Of a DNA stretch of 64,000 nt, positions 1 through 12,700 are shown piece after piece. Made by a program: the position numbers and the translations under genes. Position 1 is the stretch's first letter. Each line of letters starts with the position of its first letter. The notes below the pieces were generated by a model. The model did not search any database, was not told the DNA's origin, and saw nothing but the letters and a program-made list of their open reading frames with translations. This DNA is from Paracentrotus lividus (taxonomy: Eukaryota > Echinodermata > Echinoidea > Camarodonta > Echinidae), in contig CALNVZ010003432.1 in the NCBI GenBank assembly GCA_940671915.1, positions 4,348,729 to 4,412,728 of the forward strand, given 5' to 3'.

Positions 1-581
1 CTTTGTATTTTATTGTTAGAGCTTTGGAGTTTATTCTCTCTGAGCTCCCCTTTATTCATATTTTTTTTTACTTGCCCACCCCCCCCTCCCCACCCCTCTC
101 CCCTCTTGCACAAGTGATTTAAAGTCCTCCTCCAGTAATGTTGTTTTGTAATTTACTAATATTATTTCATGTCTTCATGAATATATGTATAATTTATCAA
201 ATCAAACATCAAATCTTCTGCCAGGACGACAATTTTAAATTGACAGAAAAGAGCATGTCGTTTTTGTTGGTTTTCAATCAACATCAGTTGATACACTGAG
301 TTGTCAAAATCAATTTATTTTTCATTTATTACAGGTCTATAAATGGAGAATCCATTAATTTTCAAACAATCTGTATTTGTTAACACCAGTGATAGCCTTG
401 ATAAAAACTGTTGACACATTTTTTCTTCAAAAGAACAAACTTCTGGGGTGTGTTGATAGGAATATAGAAAAAAATAATGAAGATTGAATTAATGAGAATC
501 TAAAATTTTCATTGTGCATAATCACTAATCATGGAAACCTTCAGAGAACATAAACAATATATTTTGTGTCCATGCCAACAG
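1..581. other. intron upstream of first visible exon
   Basis: This is AT-rich intronic sequence with a short C-rich tract near 78-110. It ends in CCAACAG at 581, which is the acceptor of exon 1. I see no exon, hairpin element or RNA gene here. An ATG at 531 opens a frame that runs into the exon, but the 17 codons before 582 have no DOCK similarity and are intron. Confidence 0.7.
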
Positions 582-730
582 AAGCGGGATGCAGAGAAGT
601 ACGAGCTGGTTCACAAGATGCTGTACGAGCTGATCGATTGCAGACGACAGATCATGTCAGGCACTCTACCAGTAGATGAAATCAAAGAGATGAAACAACA
701 TGTCACATCCAAGATTGATTTCACTAACAG
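582..730 (+). CDS. DOCK1: DOCK exon 1 (in window): helical region after SH3
   Basis: The exon runs from acceptor CAG at 579-581 to donor GTTAGT at 731. It encodes 49 codons plus two bases (starts phase 0, ends phase 2), including [20 protein letters not shown] and KIDFTNR. These match the DOCK1 helical segment around residues 110-160 that follows the SH3 domain and helps bind ELMO. A decayed copy of its 3' half lies just downstream at 809. Confidence 0.93.
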
Positions 731-3700
731 GTTAGTATATACCTCTGTTTGAGGATGATTCCATTTCCCGACCCAAGCAACCCTGACACCCTAAAATTAA
801 ACTTTGATATGTCAGGCACTCTATCAGTAGATGAAATCAAAGAGATGAAACAACATGTCACATCCAATATAGATTTCACTAACGGATTGGTATCTCTCTT
901 CTAGTGCAACTACATGTATCAGTTCTTGACCCCCTGACAGCTTAAAATTTTACCTAACATAATCCTAACACTAACCCTCACCCTCATCCTCACTATTAAA
1001 GGCCTGTCCACAGGCGGCGATCTTTGTGGCGACAACCTGATATTGTCATAATTATAAGGAATTCGGCTTTAAAAAGGCGATTATAAACCTACATACGACT
1101 CTATCTAAGCTAGGCTACAAAAACAACTTGCTACCACACTCACAATAGCGAGATCGCCAGTGGTCGCAACAACGATCGCCTCCAGTGGGACAGCCCCTTA
1201 ACCCTAACTTCTCCTTTATCTTTTTGACATGAATTATCCTTAGGTAAAAGGGACCCTTATGTTTCTGAATGTATCTTTCTGACAAAGAGCCGTGGGGGAA
1301 GCCACATAGTACCGCCAAAACTTCTTTTCAATTACTCCTAAAAATATGTCCTTGCTGTTCACAAAAACTGAACAGAAATTAGTCTTGACAAGCATAATCA
1401 TACATGTATAAATTGTTGAAACAATCAATCAATTGATACTCCTAAAGGGTTCTTGGTTTTCAAGAGATACTCTTCAGATTCATCTAGCCTATTTCATTTG
1501 TGATCTACCTCTGGTAAGCTGAATTTGTGTTGAGAATGCAACACAGTTAACTTGCCTAATTCAAATCTATAGGGACTGAAGATATAGCTTTGACTTTGAA
1601 AAAAAAAATGGCTTCTGACTGGTTAAAAACAATATTAAACTTTCGAGAGGATAACTTCAAAAGACCTTCGACTTATTAATGTGAGTTTGACTTAGGCAAG
1701 GTTGACCTTGTTTATCAATCATATTTTGGCTAAGTAGAAAAAAGGGAAATATCCCATCTTTCCAGAAATAAGTTTCACGTATTGGAAGATTAAGTGTCAT
1801 AAAAGCTTTCAGTACTCTTTTGGGGAAGTCTTTGTTGCTTTATTCTATAAGAGTACTCACACTATCTATGTACTTGTACTTGGAGGAAAGTGCTTTTATT
1901 TCAAGGACACTTCTGCATTGGTGAAAGATTCTGAACTTGAGCAATAGGATGTTAGATGTAGGAAGGAAAAGGATTGAAGAAAGGGAAGTAACCACTAAAA
2001 AGTGGCATAAGGTAAGGTGATTAAAACTATGAAGTTACATGTACCCAGAATTTGGGATATTACCTGACATAAACATGTGTTGGCATAAATCCATAATCAA
2101 AGGTAGGTTGTATCCTTTTCGTCATGGTGAGAAACAAGAAGGAGATGCACCTGTGTGCATGGTACCTAAATATGAATTCCTGACCCTTGACCTTTCAAAA
2201 CATAATTAGGCCATATTTTGTACAGAATCCTTCAAATTATGTCCCAGACCATTATGGAAAATGGATTTCGGCTTTTATAGCCATTCATGTGTCTATGAAA
2301 ACCAGATCCAATGCTGGATTCCAAAGCCAAATTTTATACCAATTTCAATTTTTTTTTTTTTTTAAAGGGGGGTTGCACCTGTTGCCCCCCCCCCCCCTAC
2401 TCCATGGATCTGCCACTGAGTTCTGACATTGTATCTAAAATACTGTCAAGATGTTGATAATTTGTTGCATACATGTAGGTAAACAATAATACGATCCATT
2501 ATCAAAACACAGTGACAGGGTTCCCACAGTCATGGAAAATCCTGGAAAATCCTGGAAAATCCTGGAAAAATTGTGGTCATGGAAAGTCAGGGAAAAGTCA
2601 GGGAATTTGGAAAATTTGTGAAAAGTCATGGAAAGCCATGCAATTCTGTTTTCAAATTTCTGTGGGAACCCTTGGATGGCTGTGAGGGAAGGTGGATGCC
2701 ATCATAACGTGTCATAAAGGAAGCAGCACTTTAGTCATGGAAAAGTCATGGAAAAATCATGCATTGTGTTTCCAAATTTCTGTGGGAACCCTGCAGTGAA
2801 AGGAGACACCCACACTGCATCTCTATTTGAATGATTTGTTTACAAGTTCTGGTATCACAAATCTGTATGGCATTTATTGTTACTGTATTTCCATTTCTGT
2901 GCTGGAATTCCATTTATTATTGTGAATAATCGTTTCTTTATCATCCAAAATATTATTGCTTGTCAGCAAGATTGAATAATAAATGACGTATGAAGTATGC
3001 CATCAAGAATAATGGGATTTAAGGTATGATTGAGATGATACGTATTTAGGAATATGGTTTGTGCTATTGGAGGACACTTGTTTGGACTTTGATTTCATTC
3101 CCTCTGCATTCCTGTCATGTGAATACCATTTAACCCTGACTCCCACATGCGAGGTATGATTGTCCTGTGCACCCCCAGGAGACTAAATGATACCTTCCAC
3201 TGCTTGTAGCTGTTTGTACTGACCCCTATCAATAACAAGGGTCATTCTATTCCTCATGTAGGGGGTACTTTTAAAGGTACCCTAAATGTATATTGGTTTT
3301 GCATATTGAAAAACTTTTTTTTTTTTTTTGTAAACTGAAAGATTACAAAAAAAAAAAAATATGAAGTACATTATAATTTTTCAAATTATGTTTTTGGCAA
3401 GTTTCTGCTTTGTTGACTTAATTAATATATGTCACTGATGATTGTTGAAAATGAAAATGAGAGTAAATTTGGTACTAATATTTTGTGCACAAAATGCAGG
3501 TATCTTCAACAGATCATTTCAAGTGCAGTTACATGTACAGGTCAACACCAAGTCTCTTTCTTTTGGGAAGAACAATATATTCTTCTTCCTAAAACAAAAT
3601 CACATGGGATTGTTTAATGTAACGTCCCATTTTTTTTTTCTAAATCCCATTGAAGACAACACACAGTTACCATGTATTGACCTCAGCAAATCCATACCTC

Positions 3701-6700
3701 ACTGGTCAAGTAATGTTTTAATACACAGTCAACCCCGCTTGAGACGAATCTCTCATACATGTAGAAACGTGATTTGATCTCAAAAAAAGTAAAACACACA
3801 ATCACAAACTTTATTAACCAGGGCTCATATTCATAAAATATTCATAGGCCTAGTTATAACCTAATATAACTTTGTAATGTTCCTATGTAATTAGTTGACA
3901 ACTAGCTTTAGTATTTATGAATATGGGCCCTGAGGTACATGTACCAATGATATGCCAATCAGACAAACATGCTTCTCCTGCCATTTGCAACATACAAATA
4001 ATTTTGAGCTGTTGAGTCCAATGCATTTTTCAAACATATTGGAATCTGACTCAACATGCATTTTATTATTTCCCAATTGTCAATGTTAGCCTGTAAATTT
4101 CCATATGCTTTCCCTACCCCTTTTTTTCAACTATAGGAAGCTGGGCCTTGACCTGGTGATTCGAGATGAAGAGGGCAGTGTTCAGAATCCAACAATGCTC
4201 AGCACCGTAGCATTACACAGACTGCATGAAGTTGCTACGCAAAGAATCATTGGACAACAAGAAACCTCGGTAAATTCACCCCTCCCTATTACGTGTAGAC
4301 TTCCTCTCAATATGCCAGTTTACAGTATATTTCATTTTCTAGGTGATTATCTCGCAATATCCTAAAAGTCTATAGATCCTTTTTTTTTTAAAGTTATTCG
4401 TAAAATATCTACAAAAAATCAAGGGTATTAAAGATTTGCTACGCAGCAAACGCTGACTTGTGGAACTAACTTGCTATGTGTCACATGAACAAAATTCATT
4501 CTGACCAAGCTAAAGATCCACTCTTTGACACTCCTCCTTTTTATAATTGAAGCCTTGGTCGCATATCATTCCTGGGCATGTACGACTTGTAAAAAAACAA
4601 AAACAGTTGTTTTGTCCCTCATGATAAGAAACGAACTACACTGTATAAAAATGGGAAAATTATCTTTTTAAATGAAACATGTACGTGTTCCAGGCTTTAC
4701 TGGATAGAGTATCAAAACTTTCCTGTCATCCTTACAATTCACTCATCTAATATGTTCTTTATAAATGTGGACATATTATTATTATTATTATTATTATCAT
4801 TATTATTTCTTTGAATCAAAACAGTTCTTACAAAGGACCAAGAAGCAGAGTACTGTTTACACATACAACCTGTACGTCATGATGAAGAACGTTGTATGTA
4901 AGATCGGCGAGAACGCAGACGTCCTGATGAGCCTCTATGATGGCAAACTTTGTGAACACATCAGGTAGGAGTTAGTAGTTTATTGAGCTTGGCTCTTAAG
5001 CTTATATCCCACTGAGTGCTGCCTTATCCGAACAAAGTTTTAAAATAGCCGACTATTTATGATCCCATGAATTAGCCAGTGCCCTCTAACGTAAAGAGTT
5101 ATAATCAGTTGCAAATATGAAACAATCCTTTAAACTGGTTCACTGTGGGACTTTTTTGCAGAGGTTTATGCAACAAAGATCCTGATTGGTTACAATCGAT
5201 TTGCAATTTATCATAACTCTTTGTGTTACAGTGCTCAAATCAGAGAATTTCAAGCTTTTTCTCTCAATTAATGAACTAAATTGCTCGAAATGTCAGCCCA
5301 CATCACCTCTGACTTGGTTCCGAAATAGTGGGCTATTTTGCGGTTTAGGTCATTAAACCCAGCCCGAAGCTGTGGTGCATTGTACCCTGTATTTTTTAAG
5401 AATTGTAGCAGGTGTAATTGTCTTACATGTAGCTAGAGCTGTTAAAGCAGCAAAATCCCACAGTTACGGGACTTACAGCTTTTGTCCACCTTGCAGTGGG
5501 CTATTTCACAACTTTGGTCAGATGTAAAATGTCTATTTTTCTATATAATGCATTTGGAATCCAAAACCTGGTCTTTAATATTGTTGCCTGTGTGATCATA
5601 TTATCTTAAAGATGCATACTTCATTACTCTTATTATCATGCATTCTTTCATATTTTCAATTTTTCCCCCCAGTGAATCCTACATTGTAAAATGGAGCAGT
5701 AAAGGAACACCAACAGACCTTAGTTTGCTTTACAATCTGAAGACTCTCTTCACGGTAAGCATTAGCCTTCTTTTTTTTCTTTCAATTAAATCATAGAATT
5801 ACTGTAAATTTTATACGAACAAATGTTGGCATGATTTATCAAAGCAGCAAAGCAACAAAAATGAAATATTAAATCTTCACTATTGAAATGTATAGGGAAG
5901 GAAGATAGCTTTTTCTTTGAGGTCAAACAGTTCTCTTTTGGCTATAAGTTATTATCTATGAAATTATCTTCATAAATTATATTGTGAGAACATTCATGTA
6001 ATGATTGTCTGAAACTACATACCACATGATTCAATTCAACCAAGTATAGAACTGAAACCGTCAGAAACAGTAAGAGACAAAGATGTTAAGTGTACTTATA
6101 TCCCCTATTGTTCTCCCATAATGGTGAACTATCCGTGAGAAAAATAATTGAAGGTCAAGTTAATCAAGTGGTCTAATCACGTGACTAGGAATACATACAT
6201 GTATCTTGGGCTTACTCAAAGGACATGGATTTCCAGGACTGTCTAGGTCCTGTGAGGACATACATATAGACATTTATGGCACACAAACACACATGAATAT
6301 ATAGGAATTTGGTGGACTTATTTTGTGAATTTTGACAGAAATTGAAATAAACAGTTCTGGTTTTAAGCCCCTCGATATGTTGTTGAGGAATCGAGTTGAT
6401 TAAGTGGACATGTCATAGTCAAGTGGTATAATCACTTGACGATGCAAAGTTCATGGGTTTCTTCCCCCCCCCCGCCCCCCCCCTGTATGGGCACTTATGT
6501 CGTTGAGGGTCAATTTGATGAAGTAGCACTTGAGATGGGGATGTGAAGGTCGCAGGTTCAATCCTGGGCATGGCACTCATGTTGTTGAGGGTCATCAAGT
6601 GGTCTAATCACTTGACAGGTGGGGAAGGTTGTGGGTTCAATCCCCAAATGTGGGGATTGTTTCAAAATTAATTTTGCAGAGATGCCTCTTTGTAGGAAAT

Positions 6701-9700
6701 TTCCTGAAGTCAAGACATTTGTTACTCTAAATTACCATGTTTTTCAGTGCTTTGTTTCCCCCTTTTCTTATTCTTTTTTTTCAAGATTTTTTCCAATTTC
6801 ATGATTTTTTAATGATACTGAGTGACATCTCTAAAAAAGGATTAAGGAGTTTAAAACATAATTTGGATTTGATTTGATTTGATTTGATTTATTTATTTAC
6901 CAATGATAACATTTTATGACATGACATACATAGAATTAACACATTACAAGTGGTAAATGGGACTAGAAAATAGCACATGTGCTGGCCCCTCTTCATCATT
7001 TATATACAAAGTATAACGTTTTTTTTTAAACATAAGACTGTACAAATTACAGATTAAAACTATCATCAAGAATTTTGGAGTTGTTTAACCCTATTCTGAC
7101 TGGGCTTTTCAAGAGGAGATTTTGACTGGGGGGGGGGGGGTCAATTTGACCCCCCCTGATATCTTGGCCGCGGATGGTCCAATCGCCGCTAAATTTTGCA
7201 CGAATGTCGCTGCACATGTAAAGGGTATCGCTGATACGTTTTTTTCAAAAAAAAATTTAACATATTTAATTTATGCTAATTTATGCATACTCACGTATGC
7301 AAGTTAGATGTTTTTTATTGAAAATGTTAATATTGGGCAGTTCCAAGCAAAACAGGACATGGAGCTGAAATTTTAATGTGCCGCTGTGCCTTTGAAAATG
7401 CAAATTAGGATCTGAAATTACCACAAAGGCATCTTTACAATACAACCAATCATTTAAGTTTAAAAAATTTGCGATTCAGTATTCTTGCGCTGAATAATTG
7501 ATCAAACCCAAATTTGCACGTATGGGACTATGGGGCTTTAAATGCCTCTAATTCTTATATCTCGTCACTTTTAGCCAATTTTTTTGGCTTAATGTAATTG
7601 TCATGGTCTACTGCAACAAACTTTGGTATTAATATTTCTTTATAATGCATTTTTCCTCACGAAAAAGACCGGGAAACCGGATGTCACTCCGTAACCGTCA
7701 CTCCGTAACCGGACAAGGGTTCAAGTTTTAAGTCATAATTAACAAAATATTCAACCAATTTTTGTATGCAAGGTGGCATATTATACCTAGAATAACATAG
7801 AATCCAATCAATAACTCAAAATTGTGATAGCCATTTAAAGTTCACAGAGTTTAAGCAAAATGTTTTCTGCTCAAATATGCATGTCCATTTTGCGTCACTC
7901 CGTAACCATGATTATGAATATTCATATCTCATTAATTAAGAGGATCACTATAAAAAAAATTATCATTTTGAAAAGAGGGTACCATCAGCTTTTGTCATGA
8001 ACCATTTCTTTGTACATAAAGATTAAAGTATGGATGATAAACTTGTTTGAGTGCTGAAATGTTGCTTCTGAATGTCACTCCGTTACCTTGGAACTGCCCT
8101 ATTTCATTAATAAACATAGTTATGAAGCTCAAATTTTTCTAAAAGTTGCTGAGTAGCAAAGTCAACAATATTGAATTGACAAATTCAGAAATTTCAAATT
8201 AATTCTTTTTTATTCTATTGTTTCGTGAATTTCTTATGTATTCTATTGTTTTTATTTCTTATGTATTTCTTTGTTTTTGTAATTTTTTATGCTTGAGAAA
8301 TGTTTCTTGATCAATATAAAGACAAATTTGATTAATCAAAAGGCTCAGAAGGCACAAATATCAATGTTATAAAGCAATTTAGGAAAAGCAGTATTTTGTG
8401 CACAAACGCATGCAAAATAACGATTTTCGTTCAATTTTGGCCTGACATGCGATTACATAATGTTGCGTAACGCGATAACGATTTTTTCGAACTTGGTGTC
8501 AAAAGTTGCGGGACTCTTGAAAGAAAAAAGTCATAAGCAGTCGCGGATTTTGTACAGGGGGGGGGGGGGTCAAATTGACCCCCCCCCCCCCCCCCCAAGT
8601 CAGAATAGGGTTAAAAGTCTAATAAATTTGGATTTTGAATTATTTGTTTTTAAATTTGTGATTGCATTTAGGATCTTGGTGCCAAAGATCTTCAGAGAGA
8701 AAGGATCTTCCTTGTATGTCAGATCATCAGAGTAGGTGAGTATATCGACTATAACCTCGCAGGAAATCTGCTGTTTTTGCACTTTTGTTGCAGTGAAAAT
8801 TTCACAGGATCAATCCCTGGCACAACACAACGTCCCTTGGCAAGACAATATGGCCGCCTGTATTCACAAAGGTGTCTTGAGTTAAGCCATGGATTAAATA
8901 AAAAGTGACACAATCTCGAACAATAGAAGTTCCATTTATCAGAATTTTGGGTACTGAAACTATAAAAAAGTGCCTGGGAATGATAAGTACAAAAGTTTTC
9001 CTAACCTTTAAAGGGATTGAGTAACTTTCAAAAACAAGAGCAATTAGATCAACATTGATAAAATTATATTGTTCCCACAGTAAAAACAAACTACTGAAAG
9101 TTTCAGATCAAATGGAAGTCATTTACTATCTTAAAACAGTGAAATTTCAAACGCGGCCGAGGATACGGCTGCGCATGATTAATTTATACCGCTCCGTTGA
9201 AAGCTTAGCCGCCCGGTAGGCACGGCGACTTGACAACAGGAAATGCGGTGAAAACCACGTGCGTTGAAACGCACGCGGTTTTGTAAAGCGTCTCGAGGCG
9301 GGTTAGAAAATTTGAGTATAAAATCTTAGATATCTTGAAAGTAGAGCAAGCAAGTAGACTGCAATTTTTAAGGAATACCAGACTGACCTATGTGTTCATA
9401 ATCATGATGGCAAAATGAGCTAAATCCAAAGTTTGCAATTTGAATATCATTCAATGATACTGCATCCCTTTAAAGTATGATTCCAGAATCCAGTAAAAGT
9501 ATAAGGAACATAACAACATTTGTGTCACATTTTGCTACCTAGAATTAAGCCACATATTTTTTAGCTATGGCTTAAATTTGGACACCTTTGTGAATTCGGG
9601 CCTATGGTTATGGAATGACAAAATCTTGTGTTGGGAGCCAGAAGGGCGTTATTGCATCTTAAAGATGTTCCGTTGAGAACCAGAAGGGCGCTATTGTTGT

Positions 9701-12700
9701 ACAAAGTCAATTGTAATAGCGCCCTTTTGGCTCTTAGCCGACGAAGAAAAGTTAAGAGTAGAAATTGTACCATTCTGAGGTAAAATTTTTTTTTGAGCCT
9801 GTACTGTCTACAGACAAAAACAAGTTTATACATTTATCTTTTACTCGTGCATTAGGTCGGATGGAGTTGAAAGAAGGGGACCACAGCAAGAAGTATACAA
9901 CGGGACTAAGAAGACCATGGGGTGTGGCAGCCATGGAAATCACAGACATTGTGTCGGGAAAGATGGACACGGACGAAGAAAAACAGTACTTTCTGCCATT
10001 TCAACCGTGAGTTTTAATAATAATTATTATAATATTAATCATTGTTTACATAATAATAATAAAAATAATATTTATATAGCGCCTTTTCTTTAAAAAAAAA
10101 AGAGACGCAAAGCGCTTTTATATACATACACCCTGTATAACAAAAATATGATAATTATGAGATTGACAAAGTAAAACAAGGAATACAATTAACACTGGAA
10201 AATATAGTAATCATGCAATGCAAAAGACAATAAAAATAGTAAAAATCATACGTTGGCAAAACGTTGACAAGCAGGCATTAACAGAAAAGCTGCGTTTTAA
10301 GGTATTTCTTGAAAGTGCTGAGACTATTTTAAAATGATCGTTAAGAAATAAAAGAAAATTTTAGTAAAGGATTATTGATATCCATAAGGAAATGGTAGAA
10401 ATGCTTGGATTGTTGCAATATATGTATTATAGAAATCTGGAATTAAAGAACACCAGCATTGCTATTCCCCCACCCCCCCCCCTCCCAACAAAAAACAAAA
10501 AAAATAATCAATATTATAAAGAAAATAATAAAAGTGAGATTGTTGTTCAATGATGGAATAAAGAACAGCTTAATTTTGAGGATGAATATTTTGAGGATAG
10601 ATATGTTGTCATGGTGCATTCTTGTGTACTATGTTATCTAACCTTATATCAACTGCAAGTTGTAATAAGGATAAGGGGAAAGTGGTTGAGTGTTTTGTGT
10701 AGCAAAGAAGGTTTGTAAGAGAAAGATGTCTGAAAGTAGAGATATTTTAAATTGCGTATTTAGTACGATATCTGATTCATTATATACATCTAGATACATT
10801 AACCTGTTGGAGACGAGCTGATTTGGCTATAACACATATTTTCCATAGACCTTAGCCCGAATATATTTGGGCTCAGTCCTCAATGGGCTAAACTGTAATT
10901 TTAGTTTGCTTTGCTGCATATTACAAAATAAAGACTAGACAATGGACTAATTAAATTTAATTCATAACCAACATACCTGCACCTTTATGTTTATATTACC
11001 AAGAAAATAAATATAATTTTGTACTTTCCTGTATCTAAATAAGAGGAAATAATATTTTAGTGGCTTACCAATTATAGTGTGGTTAGGGTTGGTTTTGCAT
11101 ATGCCATTTATAATATGAACGATCAATTATTCTCTTAGTATTGACTGACATTATTAATTTCATGAGTAGGAGTTTTAATGGGACAATTATCGTCCAGAAT
11201 ATTAATGATTGTAATAGGAACGATCACTGCAGCGACTAATGTGAAAATGAAACAAATATATTGGGTATTATGAAAATAGCTCTCATTAAAATAACTTTAT
11301 AATGATATATTAATGTGGAAGGTATGCTTTTCTGTGTAATTACTAAGATTAAGGTGTGTTTGTTTATAAATAGGAGCAAATTTTTTGTTAATGATTTCAG
11401 ACAAAAGAAATTTTAAAGGTTGCTTCATAAAGGGGATGATTGGTGAACTTGTGGTTTCCTGAACAACCTTTCAATGTTTATTCTTGATTTGTGTCAATAA
11501 AAATTCTTTCCACATCTTTTATGTAAAATTTCAATGAAGATTATTTCATATTGACGTACACAACCGGGGAAGATACGATTCTGAACCCAAAATAAGTTAA
11601 AAGCCAAGAAAAGTTGAAGTTGACGAGAAAGTCAAACGATTTTTATGACACAGTATAAAAAAAGATAATCATTTTGCTGAATTGACAAGTTTTGCTTTCT
11701 GCTTTAAATAAAACCAAAATTGATTAGGGTAGGGACTTGCCCTGTAAATATCCATATGAAAAATCCTTATTTTCTCATTAAATCATTCATTTATCTGTTT
11801 GAATACTGCTCGGTTACTACAGTATAAGTTCTCATCCATGTCATTTATATTTACTGCATATTCTCAATCGATGGTACAGCACTCTAACATAGGGATCGCC
11901 TTTCATTTGACACCTGTTGTTATTCATGGGGTAAGCAAGCTGGTATCAGGACAGGACATCACTTAACTGATTACTTGGTGATTAATAAAAAATGTGATCT
12001 TCACCAAAATCAAAGCAAGGTTTTATTAATCCATTTATGATGTACTTTTGATAGTAAAGCAATACACAAATATCAAACAGAACTCAATTTCTTTGGAAAA
12101 GAAAAAATAAATTCGTAAAAAGATGTTTAATTCTTATTTATTTTCATGTTCTTAGTTGCCCTGGTGATGACAGCCTGGACAGTGTCATCAGAAGGTTTGT
12201 CCAAGCCAAAGAGGTCAATCACAAAGGTCAAGGTATATGGGTCACACTCAAAATGCTGCATGGAGAGGTCAAACAGGTCAGTTCAACAAATTATTATAGC
12301 CCCCCCTAAAAAAAAATAAAAAATTGAGTGGGTAATATCAGTCAGTTTTGAAACATTTACTGGAAAGCGGTGAAAATTGCAAAGTAAAACTTACAATTCC
12401 CTGTGGTCGCGACGTTTTTCCAACCGCTGTTGGCCTCATCAGACAAATATGTCGCAGCCACAGAGAATTGTAAGTTTTTACTTTGCAATTTTCACCAGTA
12501 AATAATATTTTTAAAAATGACTGATATTGTTCAAAATTACTGGATAAATCATAATATTCATGGATTTGGAGTGGGTATAATAGGAATTTATGTACATTCA
12601 GGCAGGCAAGCAGGCTCTAAAAATTATCAAACCCCCCCCCCCCCCAAGCTTGGAGGGGAATAGGCAGGTGGGTGGCTTGTCGAACTGTTGCAATTCTTGC

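Larger units (their letters stand above)
731..4136. other. intron 1 (3.4 kb)
   Basis: The intron lies between exons 1 and 2. It contains the exon-1 copy (809), a TTAA MITE (996), a CAGGG-ended repeat (2516) and a short CAGGGC hairpin (3819). It also has homopolymer runs: T tract at 2349, C tract at 2385, T and A tracts near 3317-3358. The remaining sequence shows no coding signal. The short ORFs here lack splice context or homology. Confidence 0.7.
5755..8671. other. intron 4 (2.9 kb)
   Basis: The intron lies between exons 4 and 5. It is mostly transposon-derived: a SINE-like cluster at about 6130-6660 and a nested TTAA element at 7085-8614. A short (ATTTG)n run sits at 6866-6890. No exon-like frame with splice sites was seen. 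The ORFs at 7122 and 8460 are inside the element and are low in information. Confidence 0.65.
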
